In this document: piece by piece, positions 49,600-62,691 of the stretch | How the letters are laid out: the number at the start of each line of letters is the position of its first letter | Position numbering within the stretch: position 1 is the stretch's first letter | DNA from: Trogon surrucura | Lineage: Eukaryota; Chordata; Aves; Trogoniformes; Trogonidae | Direction: 5' to 3' | NCBI GenBank assembly: GCA_020746105.1 | Contig: CM036618.1 | Span: 91,444,122-91,508,121 of the forward strand | Length of the DNA stretch: 64,000 nt | The notes under the pieces: generated by a model | Told to the model about the DNA's origin: nothing | Databases searched by the model: none | Seen by the model: only the letters and a program-made list of their open reading frames with translations | Translations under genes and position numbers: made by a program

Positions 49600-52500
49600 G
49601 GAAGTAATTAATTTAGGACTTGCGTCACTGTAGATTGTTGTTATGCTTTAAAAATAGGAAGAATTATGAAATGTTTAATGTAACAAATATTACCCTGTTC
49701 TCTTATTTTCCTTTGAAAGACATTTGGGGGAGGGAGGCAAGAAGAGCTGCTGGGAGTAAAATTACTCATGCGTAGACCATTATTTTCAGTTACATATAGG
49801 TTACAAGTATGTAACATTGTTCAGCAAAATGTGTGTGGGGGCAAAGGCATATGAAAATATAAAGCTGAACAATTCTTAATATGCACAGTAGCAGAAATCT
49901 TATAATCCATGTGCTGTGGTTCAGATGTTTAGAGGAATGACAGAGATACCAAAAAAGGCATCATGATACTCAGTACAATTCCAGGAGAAGAATTTTCTCC
50001 TTCCCCACAGAAAGGGAAAGTGCATTTCTGGAAGCAAGAAGCGACAGATGTGGCATCTCAGCAGCTGGCTAAACATAAAAGGATGTATCAGCAGGTGATT
50101 GCTGTTGCAAGGATTTATTTTTAAAGTATCTTGTATTGAAAGGGTCTAGCCTTTTTTAGCATTAGCATTAAGATTTACTTTAGCTCTGTGGCATGTTAAA
50201 AATAGTGTTTCAGCAGCAGTATTCAGAAAACTAAGGAAAAACTCCTATGTCCAAGGCGCTCCTTGCTTTGAACTTTTTTTTTTTTTTATTGCAGCATGCA
50301 GAAGAGAGGAATTGAGCAGGTTCTTTGGTCAGTAGGACACTATTGAAGGGAATAATTTTTCCTGGTCTCAGCACAAACCAGTGGTATCTGGGAAGGAAAC
50401 AACAGGGCCTATGTAATCCCAGTTACTGTTCTCTCCTGAACACCTTGTGCATCCACAGAAGTGAAAATCAGTCTGTAGGAACTACCTTTGTGCTGCTGCC
50501 TCTGTCTGTAATTGGTGAAGCCAGGCACAAGCACCAGGAGGTGGTCTGGGTGAATTTTGGAAAGGAAAGAGATAGATATCACCCAAGAGGCAGCCCAGAG
50601 CTCCTCTTTCCCTGAGGCAGCATGGCTCTGCACCATCCCTATTTGACTGCTGTGGCTAAATGTCACAGTGACTTCAAAGAGGCATCTAAGACGGTTCCAA
50701 ACCACTTATATCAGCTTTACTGTAACTAAAGAAAGCCACGGTTCATGGCAAAACATGTTTTGCTCCCAGCTTTTCATAATTAAGTATGCTGCTTTGGTTT
50801 ATAGTGTTCTAAGCTAGACAACTTCTTACAGAAGAAATTCTGGTCCTCTGCCCAAGTGTTGAGAAACAGTTTGGTGTAGGAAAGAGAACTGGTATTTAAA
50901 AACAAATTTCCCTCTGCTGTGCAGAATTTGCCATCAAACTCTCATGTTCTTTTGGCCAGTAAGGCTATGTCCCAGGAGCTCAGTGATGCTCTCTGAACAG
51001 TTCTTCCTCCTGTTCCTCACACTCATTGACAGGGTTGCTGTGGATCAAGTCACCTGGTGCTGATTCTGGCCTCTCTTAGTGATGTAAAAGGCCACAGACT
51101 TTCACCCTCCTGCATGCAAACATTACTTTTTCAAAAACAACAAAACCCAACCAAACAAAAAACCCTGTAAAATGAAGCAAACAAAAACATCACATCTTTA
51201 CTTCCCTCTTCCACACCCCGCCCCTTTATGGTGATCAAGGGAGAGTTAATATATCTTCTCCGGGTCTGAACCATCTTGGGGAGAAGGGGCTACCTTTCCC
51301 TCACCCAGTGGTAAAACTGAACAAACTGGGTGGCCTGTGCCTAACAGGTGGAGCCGTGCTGCAGGGACATGGTACCCCCATGGGTACAGCGCTTAAAAGG
51401 GTGGCAGTCAGATGAAAGTATATGCTGTTGTTGGTTTGGGGTTTTGTGTGATAGCAAGGTGAATTGCCCAGGTAAACTCAAGTCTGAATTTAAACGGGGG
51501 TATGGGGAGAACTGTACTCAGGTGTGGGATGGAGGACTGTTTTTAAATTAGTTTGCCACATGGCAGACCAGTTGCTAGCCAGTGAAAGCAGCTGGTTGGT
51601 GCTGAGGGATGTCTTGGGGTCGAGCAGCAAGGGCAGATTTGAAGCACCGTCTACGCAGGGGAGGATTCTGTGTGAAGCAGGACGGCAGAATGAGGTGCTG
51701 TTACCGAATACAAACTTGGATAAAATTCGTGTTGAAGGTGAGATCTATTAGTGCTATGTTAAACAGGAACGATTTCTGTATGCCGTTCATGAAGACAAGC
51801 ATTGCTTACCATATCTTCCATTGTTCTGTATTTACATTTGTAATGCTGTTGAGCAAAGATACTGGTCCAGCATGGTGTAACAGGAGCAGCTGGAGCTGGC
51901 TGACAAGAAGACTAGCTTCCTCATAGTTCAAGTGTTGCATCAAGACCGAATAAAGCTTTCGAAAGCGCACTGCCAAGATTAAATAAGATGAATACAAATG
52001 GACAGAGTTGGCCAGGTTGACAAGATATATTTATACCTTTACTGGAGTTTCACTGACATTTATGGAATAGTCAGGTGTAGAAACAAATGTTTCTGCCACT
52101 AGTGAAGTCAGCAAAAGCACAGTTAGTTAATAATTTTGTAAGCAACTGTGAGATTTTTCTTTTGAGAGGCTATCGAACTGTTGAATGTGTTTTATTCCTT
52201 TTTGCTTGTGCTGTGTTTTTTTTTAAAGAGGGGAGATAAACCGTTTGCAGGCCATTTACAGGCTAAGCCTACATTTGAGTAGCACATTTTAATACCTAAA
52301 GCTCTGAAAATGTGAAAGCCAAAGTTGAATACTCAAACTAAACTATCTCCCTGACCACAGTAGCTGTTTATGTGAGACCATTTTACTGAAATGTATGTTT
52401 AGCAAAGTAATTTGAAATACTGTTGTACTTACAAATTGTGCAAGTCGTGCAATACTCTTAAAACTTAATGACTAGTATCTCATGAATGCTAGGGAGCCAC

Positions 52501-55500
52501 TTTAAGGTTTTCAACCCTCACTGTGTGTGGGACAACATACAACTTAACTATGTAAATGTTGTGTTAATGTAGTTTACTTCCACCAAATAATAGAAGAAAG
52601 CTCTCTATGTCTGATAGGCTGCTTTGATTTCTGTCGTAAAGGTCAACAGGGAATGAATTAGATAAGAAATTAAATTGACTGATACAGTGAGTTATTGTGC
52701 CGGGGCTCATTCTGAATGAGCTAAGTGAACTTTTCTGTGGTTATGTGTAAGCAGCAGCTGACCTTCTGTGGAGAGATACAAGTGCTGATGATGAGCTGTG
52801 GTCACCCAGAGTAGGTATGGCTTGCTTAGTCAGATCTGCAAACTTGTTTAGATGCATTTAGATGGCAATTAATATTTTTTTTTAAAGTCATCTATAGAAA
52901 ACTTTCTAAAAATAAATACTTCATGTCGTTGCTGGGGAGATTTAAAATGTAGGCCTTGGAGTATTTTTTTAAAAATTATTGTCCTGTCCCTTTGAAATAC
53001 CACTTTTCAAGTCTGGTTCTCACTGTTTTGCTGTAGAAATTTTACATGTATCTGTGTTGGGTGTGTTTTGGCTTTTTTTTTCATATTAGAGTATTAGACA
53101 CTACCATAAAATAATAAATAAAAGCAAACTGCTGGTCTGAAAAGATTTTTTTTTTCCTGTTAACTTTTTTAAAAAGTCTGTACAAGATAACACTGAAGTC
53201 AAACAAATTCAAAAACCTAAATAAAGCCTGTCTTTCTGGCAAAACCAAGTATCCTTATGTTGGAAAATGTCTGTAGAAAATGGTGATACACATCCAAGTG
53301 CATTATGGTCACATTATTTCTCATCATCCACTTGCCCCAAAGAGTATGTGGGGTGAATGAGGTGAGAAGTAACAAAAGCAGAGGATCTGTTTGAAATTCT
53401 GGGCTGAAGCTGAAGGTCCTTCTTTGTTGTAGTCCTTTGGGTGGTGCTGGCCAACGTTGTAATGCAGATGGCTAAGGGACCAAATAATGGTTGCACAAGT
53501 AATATAATCTTGGGATTTCCTAGCTTTGCATTCTCTGACTTTGCAGTCTTAGTGTTCCACATATGATATTTCTAATTATGGGGTTCAGAATTCTCAGTGA
53601 TACTCTGCAAGGAAGATCAAAGGTACTTTGCTGCCACCACAGTCAGCATCTATGAAGCATTTCTCCAAAGAGGTTGCCAAACTAGCCTGCCAGCCAGCAG
53701 AGCTCTCTGTCATGATCTTCACAGGGAGAAACCCCAATGCCTGGAAGAATATGAGTAATATTGTTTCAAATCTTCACCAGAAAGCAATAAAGAGATAGGA
53801 AGGAGATAGTAGACAAGACTTTTTGTGAAGAAGAGGCTGATGGATCTTGTTGCGTTGATAAACACTTTCTCGGTTTCTCCTATTCTAGTAAAGCTCCTTG
53901 TTGACTTTTAAGAAGGTGGTTTTCTCAAGCCACACAGCTCCTGTGTAGTAGATTTTTGGGGGGTTGGTGTTTTTTTGGTTTTTTTTGGGTTTTTTTAGTG
54001 TTCGGGTGGTGCATTACAGGAATATAATGGCAGTGTTGCTGGTGATTTTTCCCCACAGTTACGTTTTTGCTTTTTTTGCTTATGTTTTCCTTTATTTCAT
54101 TTATATTGTTAAGAAGTGTAAGACAGCACTAATGGATTCTTGTGATACCAGAACAGTTTTTGAATGTTCTTCTTCATTCTAATACTTGCTAAATCTAACC
54201 TTTTAAATTGTAGTCAAGATATTGTGATCAGAAACAAGTTTCATTCTTTCTTCCGTGTGTATCTGTAGTTCTAGTTGCGTAAAGCCTAAATCGTCCGTGT
54301 TTACATATGACTTTTTTGTGAAGGTCAAAGTATTTTCCAGAAACCTCTAGCTTCACCTTTTTTTGCCTCAGTTAATGTGATTCAGTGTATACTTTGATTT
54401 AGTCTGACTTTAATTCTGTTTATTCATGCGATTGGGAAAATTAGATTTGAAACTCAGACAAAGCTTAGTCCAAGATCCGGTGGAGTTCAAGGTGAATGTT
54501 TTGGTTTGCCTTTTCTCTCCCCTTTTCTGTGCTTGAGATGCGCACCATAAATATCCTTAAATATCCATAAAACCACGATTAAGGAACCGCATCCTGTTCA
54601 GGCACTCATCGGTGTTACTTTTTGGCTGTTATTTGTGGGTTATTTGGTAAACTGTCCTTTGGGAAATAAAGCATAGTTTTAGTTTGCTTAAAATTTATCT
54701 CCTGAGAATGGAGAGGCCAATCTTCTCAATATTCAGATTTCAAATGATAGCTTAATCAATTTTAATGTTACATGCTCCCTGTCATTTGAAGCACTGGTGT
54801 GACTCATTGGTTCTTTGAGAGTACATGTGTCTGTAACCACAAAGAATAAAACCAGAAGCATCTCTGACACTAAAAGCTGCACATGCCACAGTGAAGGTGA
54901 AGGAAAAAGAAAATGCCCGTTCTGTCTTTTGAAGTTTGATGTAAAGTCCAGCCAAACTATTTCTCTGCAGTGCTGTCGTCCTTGAAAAGGCATTTTTCTT
55001 CAACTTTTGCCTGATTCGTCTATATTCATTTAAAGGATAGTACATTGCTGTGTAGTCTTTGGTGTTTCCCTTAAGCGCCTGTGGCTCCTACAAGTGATGT
55101 TAGGGGTTAGCTCAATTTAAGAAAGACTTGAACACTAAGAAAGCTACATAGGAGGTGAAAGAGGGACAAGGAGAGAATAGTGCCATTGATTGTTCTGCAT
55201 GTCAGATGCAGCTCACATGTTCCTACACCAGATACAAAAGATTACTGCTCTTCATCAAGTTTAAGCTGGTTCTTTGCTTACTCATGGCTCTCTAGCAGAT
55301 GACCTTGGAAGAATAACCACAGTTCATAAGAGGGTAAGTTGTGGTGTATCCGAGTGGGGTATTTTTTGTTTTGATTTTGGTTGTGTTTTTGTTTTTCCCT
55401 CCTGCTTGAATGTTTAAAAAATAGATGGGAATAGAGCAGCGTGTCCACGCATAGGCTGCATATATGGCATACAGAATTGTGGTTTACTTCAGTCCAAACA

Positions 55501-58385
55501 CTTGGAGTGGAATAGTGAAATAGGAAGGGAGTGAAATGCTTAGTTAGTTACAATTCAATTGCAAAGCTAACAGTATTCCCTGCCCCAAAACTGCAACGAC
55601 TGAAGAACTGCCTTTTGTGAGACCCTTTTTTTATCATTTTTTGTCTGGGTAATTCTTAATATACTAGACATCTGGCTTGTGATTTGGGCTTTTGATGCTA
55701 CAACAATACACATTTACAGTAATACATTGCTTAGTTTAGCCATCTTGCCTAGAAGTAAACTGTAGAACCTAGTAATTTTGAAGAAAACATTAAATGAAAA
55801 AGTTGGATTGTTCATGTTATCATACCTCCTCTAACTTGTTTATTAATGATATGCAAAGTAGTTAGTGGTACAGGGAAATCATACAGACTGAATAGAAATG
55901 TGTTGTTAGTAACACGATAGTGGACTGGGCAGACCAGTAATTTGTATGGCGGCTGCTCTGTTCTTGTATGTCCCTTTCCAACTTGCACAGTATGGTTTTA
56001 GTGGGGAGGGAGATGATATTTCTTTTGGTTCTCCCTATACGCACCCTCAGGCATGATGAATACGTATCGCAGTCTCCAGAGTCTTTTAGATAAGATCCAC
56101 TAAGTTCAACAGCAAACACAACGGAGTCAGCCACTTTGTGGCAGGGTGGGCTGTACAGCTCTCTTAAAAGTATGTATTTCTAGTCCCAAAGAAGGAAAGT
56201 TACAATAACAAGAGCTCAAGTAGGTTAGGAATCTGTAGGAGTTCCTAAAGGAATTTGTGAGGACAAAAAAACAACCCACCAAACAAAAGTAATAAACAAT
56301 CAAGTAGTTTATGCTGCAGACAGTTTTCAGATTTTTGTCTGAGAATTAATTCCACTTTTAGTTGCAGTAGTTATTTTACCTTGAGACTACAATAGTGCCT
56401 CTGTTTTGGCAGAGGAATATGCACTGTAAATAAGGAATTTTGTGGCATGGTGTAACAGTTAGGTTGCTGGGATATGCTCCAACAACCTTATAGGAGGAAG
56501 CATTGGAAGTAGCAGCCAGTGAAGCAGCAACAGAGGAGTCGAAGCTTTTGATGCTGCCTTTGGTAAGAAGAGCATATGCATTGAAATATAAATCTTCCTG
56601 TGTATTCAAGTAATCACTAAAAATTCAGAGACCTAATCTGCATAAAACTAAAGAATCTGGAAGGAAAGAAGCAAGTTTCAACACCAAAATGAACAATCTA
56701 AATATGAAATTAACTCCTGTTGCTATATTTTAGCTTTTTTTTCCCTGCATTAAACCTGCTTACATGTCGTCCTCCCTTGCATCTATGCATAAGGGTCAGT
56801 CCCCTCCCCATTTTCACTGTTCTCCAGCTCCTGGTTCCACATCCCTGGTTCTTAAGCAGAGGCTCAGTCCTTGTGAATTTGGGTTGATGGTTATTCCTTC
56901 CTGGTGAGTTGTTTGTGGGGATAGAGTGAGCGAAGTAGGAGGGGTACCATTTTTAATAGAGACAGGATTCTGGATGACTTTAGCTGGCAGACACTAAGCT
57001 GTTGAATCTTGCAAAAATTAGACAATTCAAACACCTTGAAATTGACTGTCCTGGTGTTCTAGTTCACTGTGACAGGAAAAGACATGTTACCAAATACAAA
57101 TCTGAAAGTCAGGACTAGCTGTAGAAGAAAAGAAGTGCCAGAACTTTTTGGCAAGGCTGTAGACTTTGATGGGTGGTGTATGCATAGGAGGGCATTTAGG
57201 GTAGAGGGATTAGAAATAAATAATTTTTTTTGTCTCATTAAAGGAACAGTTTGACAACTTTGGTAAAAATTCTCCACTTCTTTCTAATCCTCCCAGTAAA
57301 AAAACCCAACAAAAACCCCACATGTACAGATTGTTGCAGATGAAGGTGAGAAAATGTTGGCTTGAATGGAAAATCTAATATTTTTAAACAGCTGTGAAAA
57401 CAAGCTTTGAAAGGTTCCAACCTTCCAAGACATTTGAAGAGTAGATGAACATGTTAAAAAGGCATCATCTAAGAAATTTTGTGTATTCTCTCTGTAATAA
57501 AACCGTGGTATCTGTGGCAGCAGGAACAGCCGTTTGTCTACATTAAAGATCTTTATCTGAAATGGTAACAGGTAATTTTTCAGGTGCTCCGATTCAGTAT
57601 ATTCTTTCAATATATCTGGTGGGATAGCTATCAATACTTACTGGGCTTTCTGAATTTCAGAGTTTGTAGTTCTTGGCTTAATATCCTAGAAGTACAAATG
57701 TAGCCTCAAAGTCAAATTTTCAGTAGTAACAATGTATAGAAGATATGGCTTAAGGTGAAATGATAGACTATTGTCAAATTCAAGAACTAGCTCAATTCCC
57801 TTGAGTAAAAGTGAATGAAGCCCACTTTTCCATTGTGCTTCAAAAAATGAGTGTCTGAACCTGGAGACTGCATTCTACTCAGTCATGGATTTGAGATACC
57901 CATAGTGGAAAGTTGCATTTTAAAATATTTGGTTTTCCTTGTGCACTTTGACTAGGCTAAGTTGCTATGAAATGTGTGTCCTTCTGCTTGCACAGTGTCA
58001 GAGGTGAAACAGCTTTTAAAGCTTGCAGATCTCAAACTGTTTATGGCAATTTGACAGGAAAGAATTTATCAGTTCTCCATTCAGGGTTTGAAGTAGTGTC
58101 AAACATGGCTACCTTGGCTCTTTTTTTTGTGTGTGTTTTGTGCGGAAAGACAAGACCTTTCCAAACACAGCAGCTTGGATGTGAGCTCTATTTTGACAGC
58201 TTCCAGGAGATTTGCCCTTTCAACCTTCATAATCATCTCAATGGCCAAGAAAACGTAATCTGTGGATGAAAAGGTTCTAAAATTTTAGCACTGCTTTCTC
58301 TAGATAGAAATACTTTCCAAAATATTTAATTCTTAAGAGTAATGTCATATATTTAAGGAAAAATACTCCTCTAATGGTTGCACTC
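49600..58385. other. Non-coding, probable first intron of the CpG-island gene
   Basis: No exon or gene was recognised. Several T/G-rich or A/C-rich low-complexity tracts occur (51130-51180, 53953-53997, 55355-55400, 57297-57325). A strong plus donor-like site (AGG then GTAAGT) lies near 55334 without an evident partner. Calling this an intron is inference from the donor at 48899. Confidence 0.45.
53953..53997 (+). repeat. G/T-only low-complexity tract
   Basis: About 45 bases of T runs separated by GGGGGG, GG, GG and GGG, with no C and a single-strand purine bias in the G blocks. A similar GT-rich stretch occurs at about 61481-61590. Confidence 0.7.
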
Positions 58386-58430
58386 ATGATCTTACAGGTC
58401 TTTTCCAACCTAAATCATTCTATGAATCTG
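58386..58430 (+). mobile_element. CR1 LINE 3' tail, about 45 bp
   Basis: ATGATCTTACAGGTCTTTTC, CAACCTAAATCATTCTATGA and ATCTGTGG match the last bases of CR1 in plus orientation. Extreme truncation; no other part of the element was seen upstream. Confidence 0.85.
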
Positions 58431-61400
58431 TGGTTCATATCTTGAATGATAAAAGCCAGAACAGTCCATTAGGAACCCGTCTATGACAAGCTGTGGGCCT
58501 TTCCTGAATTGTTACCCAGTTCTGTGTCACCATGACTCCTGGCTCTCTATCAGAATTGTTTGAATTAGACAGTGGGCAGGTTTTAGAGTTTGCGTTTTTT
58601 TAAACAAAAATCCACATAATAAAGAAGCCACCACAAGCCTTGATAAATTGTTCTTGCTGCTACAGAAAGGTACATTTTCTTTCTTACCTTGCTTAGTCTA
58701 GTTTCAGTCTAGCAAACATAAGTGATAGTATCAGTCTTATGGCTCTTCTGAAACCCTCTTTTGTTTAGTGGCATCCTCCCAGAATTGTGGCTACTGGGAC
58801 TGGGATATAGTGATGGTCAAATACAGAATTACTGGACCTTTCCATTATTGGTGCCCTCTTACACAGCAGGGAATTGCAGTGGCCCTTTGTGACTACAGCA
58901 CAAGAGGATGAGGTTCAGCTGATCATCTCTTTTGACCTACAAAACTCTTATTACTGTTTCTCAGACAATTTTCCCTCATGAAAGTGTGGCCTATGTCTTA
59001 AATTTTAACCTTCAATGCGTGACTGGCTACAGTTAAAATTCAAGCAGCCTGCTGATGTTCAGATATCAGCTAATCAAGATCATTCTCTTCCTCTCTTTTC
59101 CATTCTCTACCTGTTAATTTTCCTGTCCTACCCACCCCATCCACAGTCGGTTTAAGGTGATTCTCCAACTGAAATTGATGAATTGAAGGCAGTTTAAGAG
59201 CATCCGCTGACAATGCAAGCTCAGAGTCCTTCTGAGTGGAAATTCCATGAATCTTAATGCCCATGGGAAAAAAAATGCCACGACTTCTGTTTGTAACATC
59301 AGTCTCACTTGGGAATGATACTACCTTTTCTGGCATACAAATGGGGAGAAATTTCAGTGAAATCAGGCATATTAAGCTGGTTTGTAAGAAGTCATAACTG
59401 ATCTCCTCTGAGATCCCATGACAGGAAGAAAAGAATATTCTTTTGGTTTTGAGTTAATGTACTGGCTGGAAGAGGAGCTGTGTGTACTGGGAGTTGTACA
59501 GACCTGTCTTTCCATTGCAGATGTACTGGGTTTGTTATTTTGTCATCTATTTAGTAAAGGAAGACTCCCGATTCTCATCTGATTTGCTGTAGTTATAGCC
59601 TCCAATAATTACATTGATTTAATTAGCACTGGTGGTGGGGGGGGGAAGGATGCGGATGAAGTGAGGTTAGTCTTGGTTGTTTTTTAAGATATTGGGAAAA
59701 TGTCATTTGTAGCTGTCCACTGCTACAGTGTTTGTTTCATTCTTGCTTCTTGCATTTAATTCTGGAATGTTCTAGGAAAAAGAACATAAATAGGATTTCA
59801 TCGTACTTCTCCGGGTGAGGGATTGTTGTTTTCCAAATGCAGCACATTTAGCAATTATATTGGTAAACTCTTCAGTGCACTCACTTGAGGACATGAGTGC
59901 CAAGTCTGACCAAGGAGCAAATGGCTATTTTTAGGTATGTAGTAAATGACAGCGTTTCAAGGGAAAGCCCAGTAAGAATATTTTGTCTGGAAAAAAGGAT
60001 AAGAAAATTTTCTGTATGTTCTCCTGTATAAGAAAGGGGACTAGTAACAGGTATGAAGGGAGTTTAATTAGTTATTTGGCTTAATAAAGTTCTAATGCAG
60101 CACTCCGTTTGTATTGCTGGATAGTAAGTCACTGGGAATGTAACAGCCAAACTGTGAGGCAGAGTAAGTCTCCTAGATTTTTCTGGCATTCACAATAGCT
60201 GGTTTTAACAGTGTGAATTCCCTTTAAGATGTAATGCTCTGTCAGACTATGTTGGCACCCTGGGTGAAACTCCCGGCCTTGTTTCAGACAGTCTGAAGCA
60301 CTTTGGGAGGTGTGAACTTTCTTAATCAGCAACTACTAACCTGGGAACCTGGTGACTGTTAGACATTAACTGTCCTGCTGGACCTGGCTAATGTGTTCTG
60401 TCTGAAGAGTTTTGGTTTACTGATTTTGTGCAGATTTTTCTTTTCTTACATCTCTTCTCATGCTAAATTGTCTTTGTCTTCCCACTTTCGTTCTCTACAG
60501 TGAATGCATTATGGTCTTTTAAAAAAATAGCAAGAGTTTAACAGCTATGTCTGTGGCAATTTTAGTTTCTGAAGATTTATTTATTTGAATTATTGTAGGA
60601 TAACTCATATTTAGTGTTCTTAGAGAACTTAAGCAGACAAAACAACCAAAGAATCTTATTTTCCTCAAGGGTGTGCTTTAACTTAGAAGTGTAGGACTAC
60701 AGCAATAGGGGTGTTGATGAAGTATTTCTAACATGGATCTTTGTAGCTGTTGGTGAACAATTTAACAATTTCCTCCAGGAAGGATTTCCTTGGGCTCCTT
60801 CCTCAGAGCCCAGGTATGCTGCCCCACCGCTTTTGCAGCCAGAAGGAGCATACCTCTGGTGAATCCAGTGAGCTCCCACACACAGAGGAAAAGAAGGAAT
60901 GCTGGTTTGGTAATATTTTCCTTCTAGAAGTTACTGTAGCCCTTTTGTTGGGACTGTGTTTCAAAGTCTTTTGGTTATGATATTTCTATTCTTTCCCATC
61001 TGAGCTCTATCTAGAGTCTGTGGAACAGGCCTGGCATTATCCATTAATTTCCTCCTGTCCAGTGCTGAAGCAGCAACACTGGGATGTTGATGCCCTCCTC
61101 TGATGAAGCTTTCGTCTTAAATTTCTTCAGTGTACTGTCTCTGGCCATATGCTTTTCTATAATTGAGGGAGATAAAGTGTGTTCTTTCCTGGGTTTCTAC
61201 AGCGGCTGTCGCTGTTAAAAGAAATGTGTGGACTTCTACAAGAGAAGAGTGCGCCGCAAGGTGCCTTAAATTAATGAAATCCTGCCATATTGTTACGGTA
61301 TTATATGGGGAGTTATTTTTTCTGGATATGGTTTGAATTTGCACTCAGGAGAAAGAAGTTGATCTCAATTTCTGCTGCCCTTTCCTACAAGAATGAAATC

Positions 61401-62635
61401 AGGAATACCTGGCCACTTAGTTTTGTAACTTGGGTTCTGACCGATTAACTCTACCTGGTTCTGTTTTCCAAGTTGGTATGGGTTTTTTTTATCATAGTAG
61501 TTGTGTTTTATTTTTGTCTGTGTTTGGGTTGTGGCTTCATGTGGGGTTTCTTTGTTTGCTTGTTTTATTTTTGGTTTTGTTTTTCCTAGTGTTTGAGGGG
61601 AAGTTTTTGTGAGCACTGCAGGTGTCTGTCCTAGGCTCTACGATGTGCCACCTCTCTTAAATTTCTGCAGGATGGTAAACCACTCTAAGCAACGTATCAC
61701 TCCTGTGACTTGAATTCTGACTCCCTGGAGCTTGTACAAGCCATTAGAAATTTGCTTTAAATAGCCTTCAGTAAAGGCAGAAGTTCATCTTACCTACTCA
61801 TTAAAGGATTAAGTAAATAAATTTGCCCTTTACACAGAAAAGTAGGTCCCCAAATTATGTTCTTTTATTTTTCTGCCTACGTTCCACTGCCTTCCGTACT
61901 GGCTCTATGAATTGGTACATGAACAACTTGCAGCATGTGGTAACAGCTCGTTCTTGGTTGAATGAGAGGTGCATCCATGCCCAAAGGGATTGCTGCACCT
62001 CATTTCTGTGCTGTTAGAGTTGTGTAAATGAGACATGTGATGACTAAGCAGAGCTGTAACAGTCTAGCAGCAAGTATCACAATGTGGCGTAAGGCCTTGG
62101 CATATGTGTGCTCTGTTTCAGAACTAGCTTCTCTCAATTCTGAAGCAATTAGCACAACCTAGATAAAGGCTTAGTATATTTATCCGGTCTTGGTTTATAC
62201 AGACCTAAATGTAACTTCTGCCTAGTGCAACTGATTGCTTCTCCTACCTGTCCCTCAGTACTCTGTAGTGTGTGAGGGGCAAAATGTCTGAGATTTCAAA
62301 GAAGTAAGCTGAGGCACTACTAAAAAGTCAAGCTGTTAAATTCAGGTTGGATTTCTCCATGAGACACCTACTGGAAGTCTCCTCAGTATCCTGGGAGTGC
62401 CACTGCTGACCAGTCTTAAATCTGTGGACAGTGATTTTGGCAGTGGATTATGTATTTAATGGTCAGCTTCAGGATCTCTCTCCACTTTGATCTCCCTTGT
62501 TGGAAGCAGCATAAGGAACACAGTGACTGGTGCTGAGAAGCATGTTTCATAGTTAGTTGCTGTTTGTAAAGGGGAGTGAAAGGGACCTGCAAATGCATGG
62601 TCCTCCTTCTGAGGTAGGAGGCAGAAAAGTCAACT
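58431..62635. other. Non-coding, probable intron
   Basis: No gene was recognised. A minus-strand frame at 59070-59336 (88 codons) has a protein-like composition and is listed under findings. A G9 run lies at 59637-59645. Acceptor-like sites (CTTTCCATTGCAG near 59520; GTTCTCTACAG near 60500) are present on the plus strand without recognisable coding exons after them. Confidence 0.45.
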
Positions 62636-62691
62636 CTTTGGACTCGATCTTGAAGGTCTTTTCCAACCTAAATGATTCAGTGTTTCTATGT
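62636..62691 (+). mobile_element. CR1 LINE 3' tail, about 50 bp
   Basis: TTTGGACTCGATCTTGAAGG, a TCTTTTCCAACC box and AAATGATTCAGTGTTTCTATG correspond to the CR1 3' end in plus orientation, with some divergence in the terminal repeat. Confidence 0.87.

Noticed and set aside
57284-57634. 116-codon minus-strand frame as a gene
   Set aside because: No recognised similarity, and its C-terminal end is the translation of an A/C-rich low-complexity tract.
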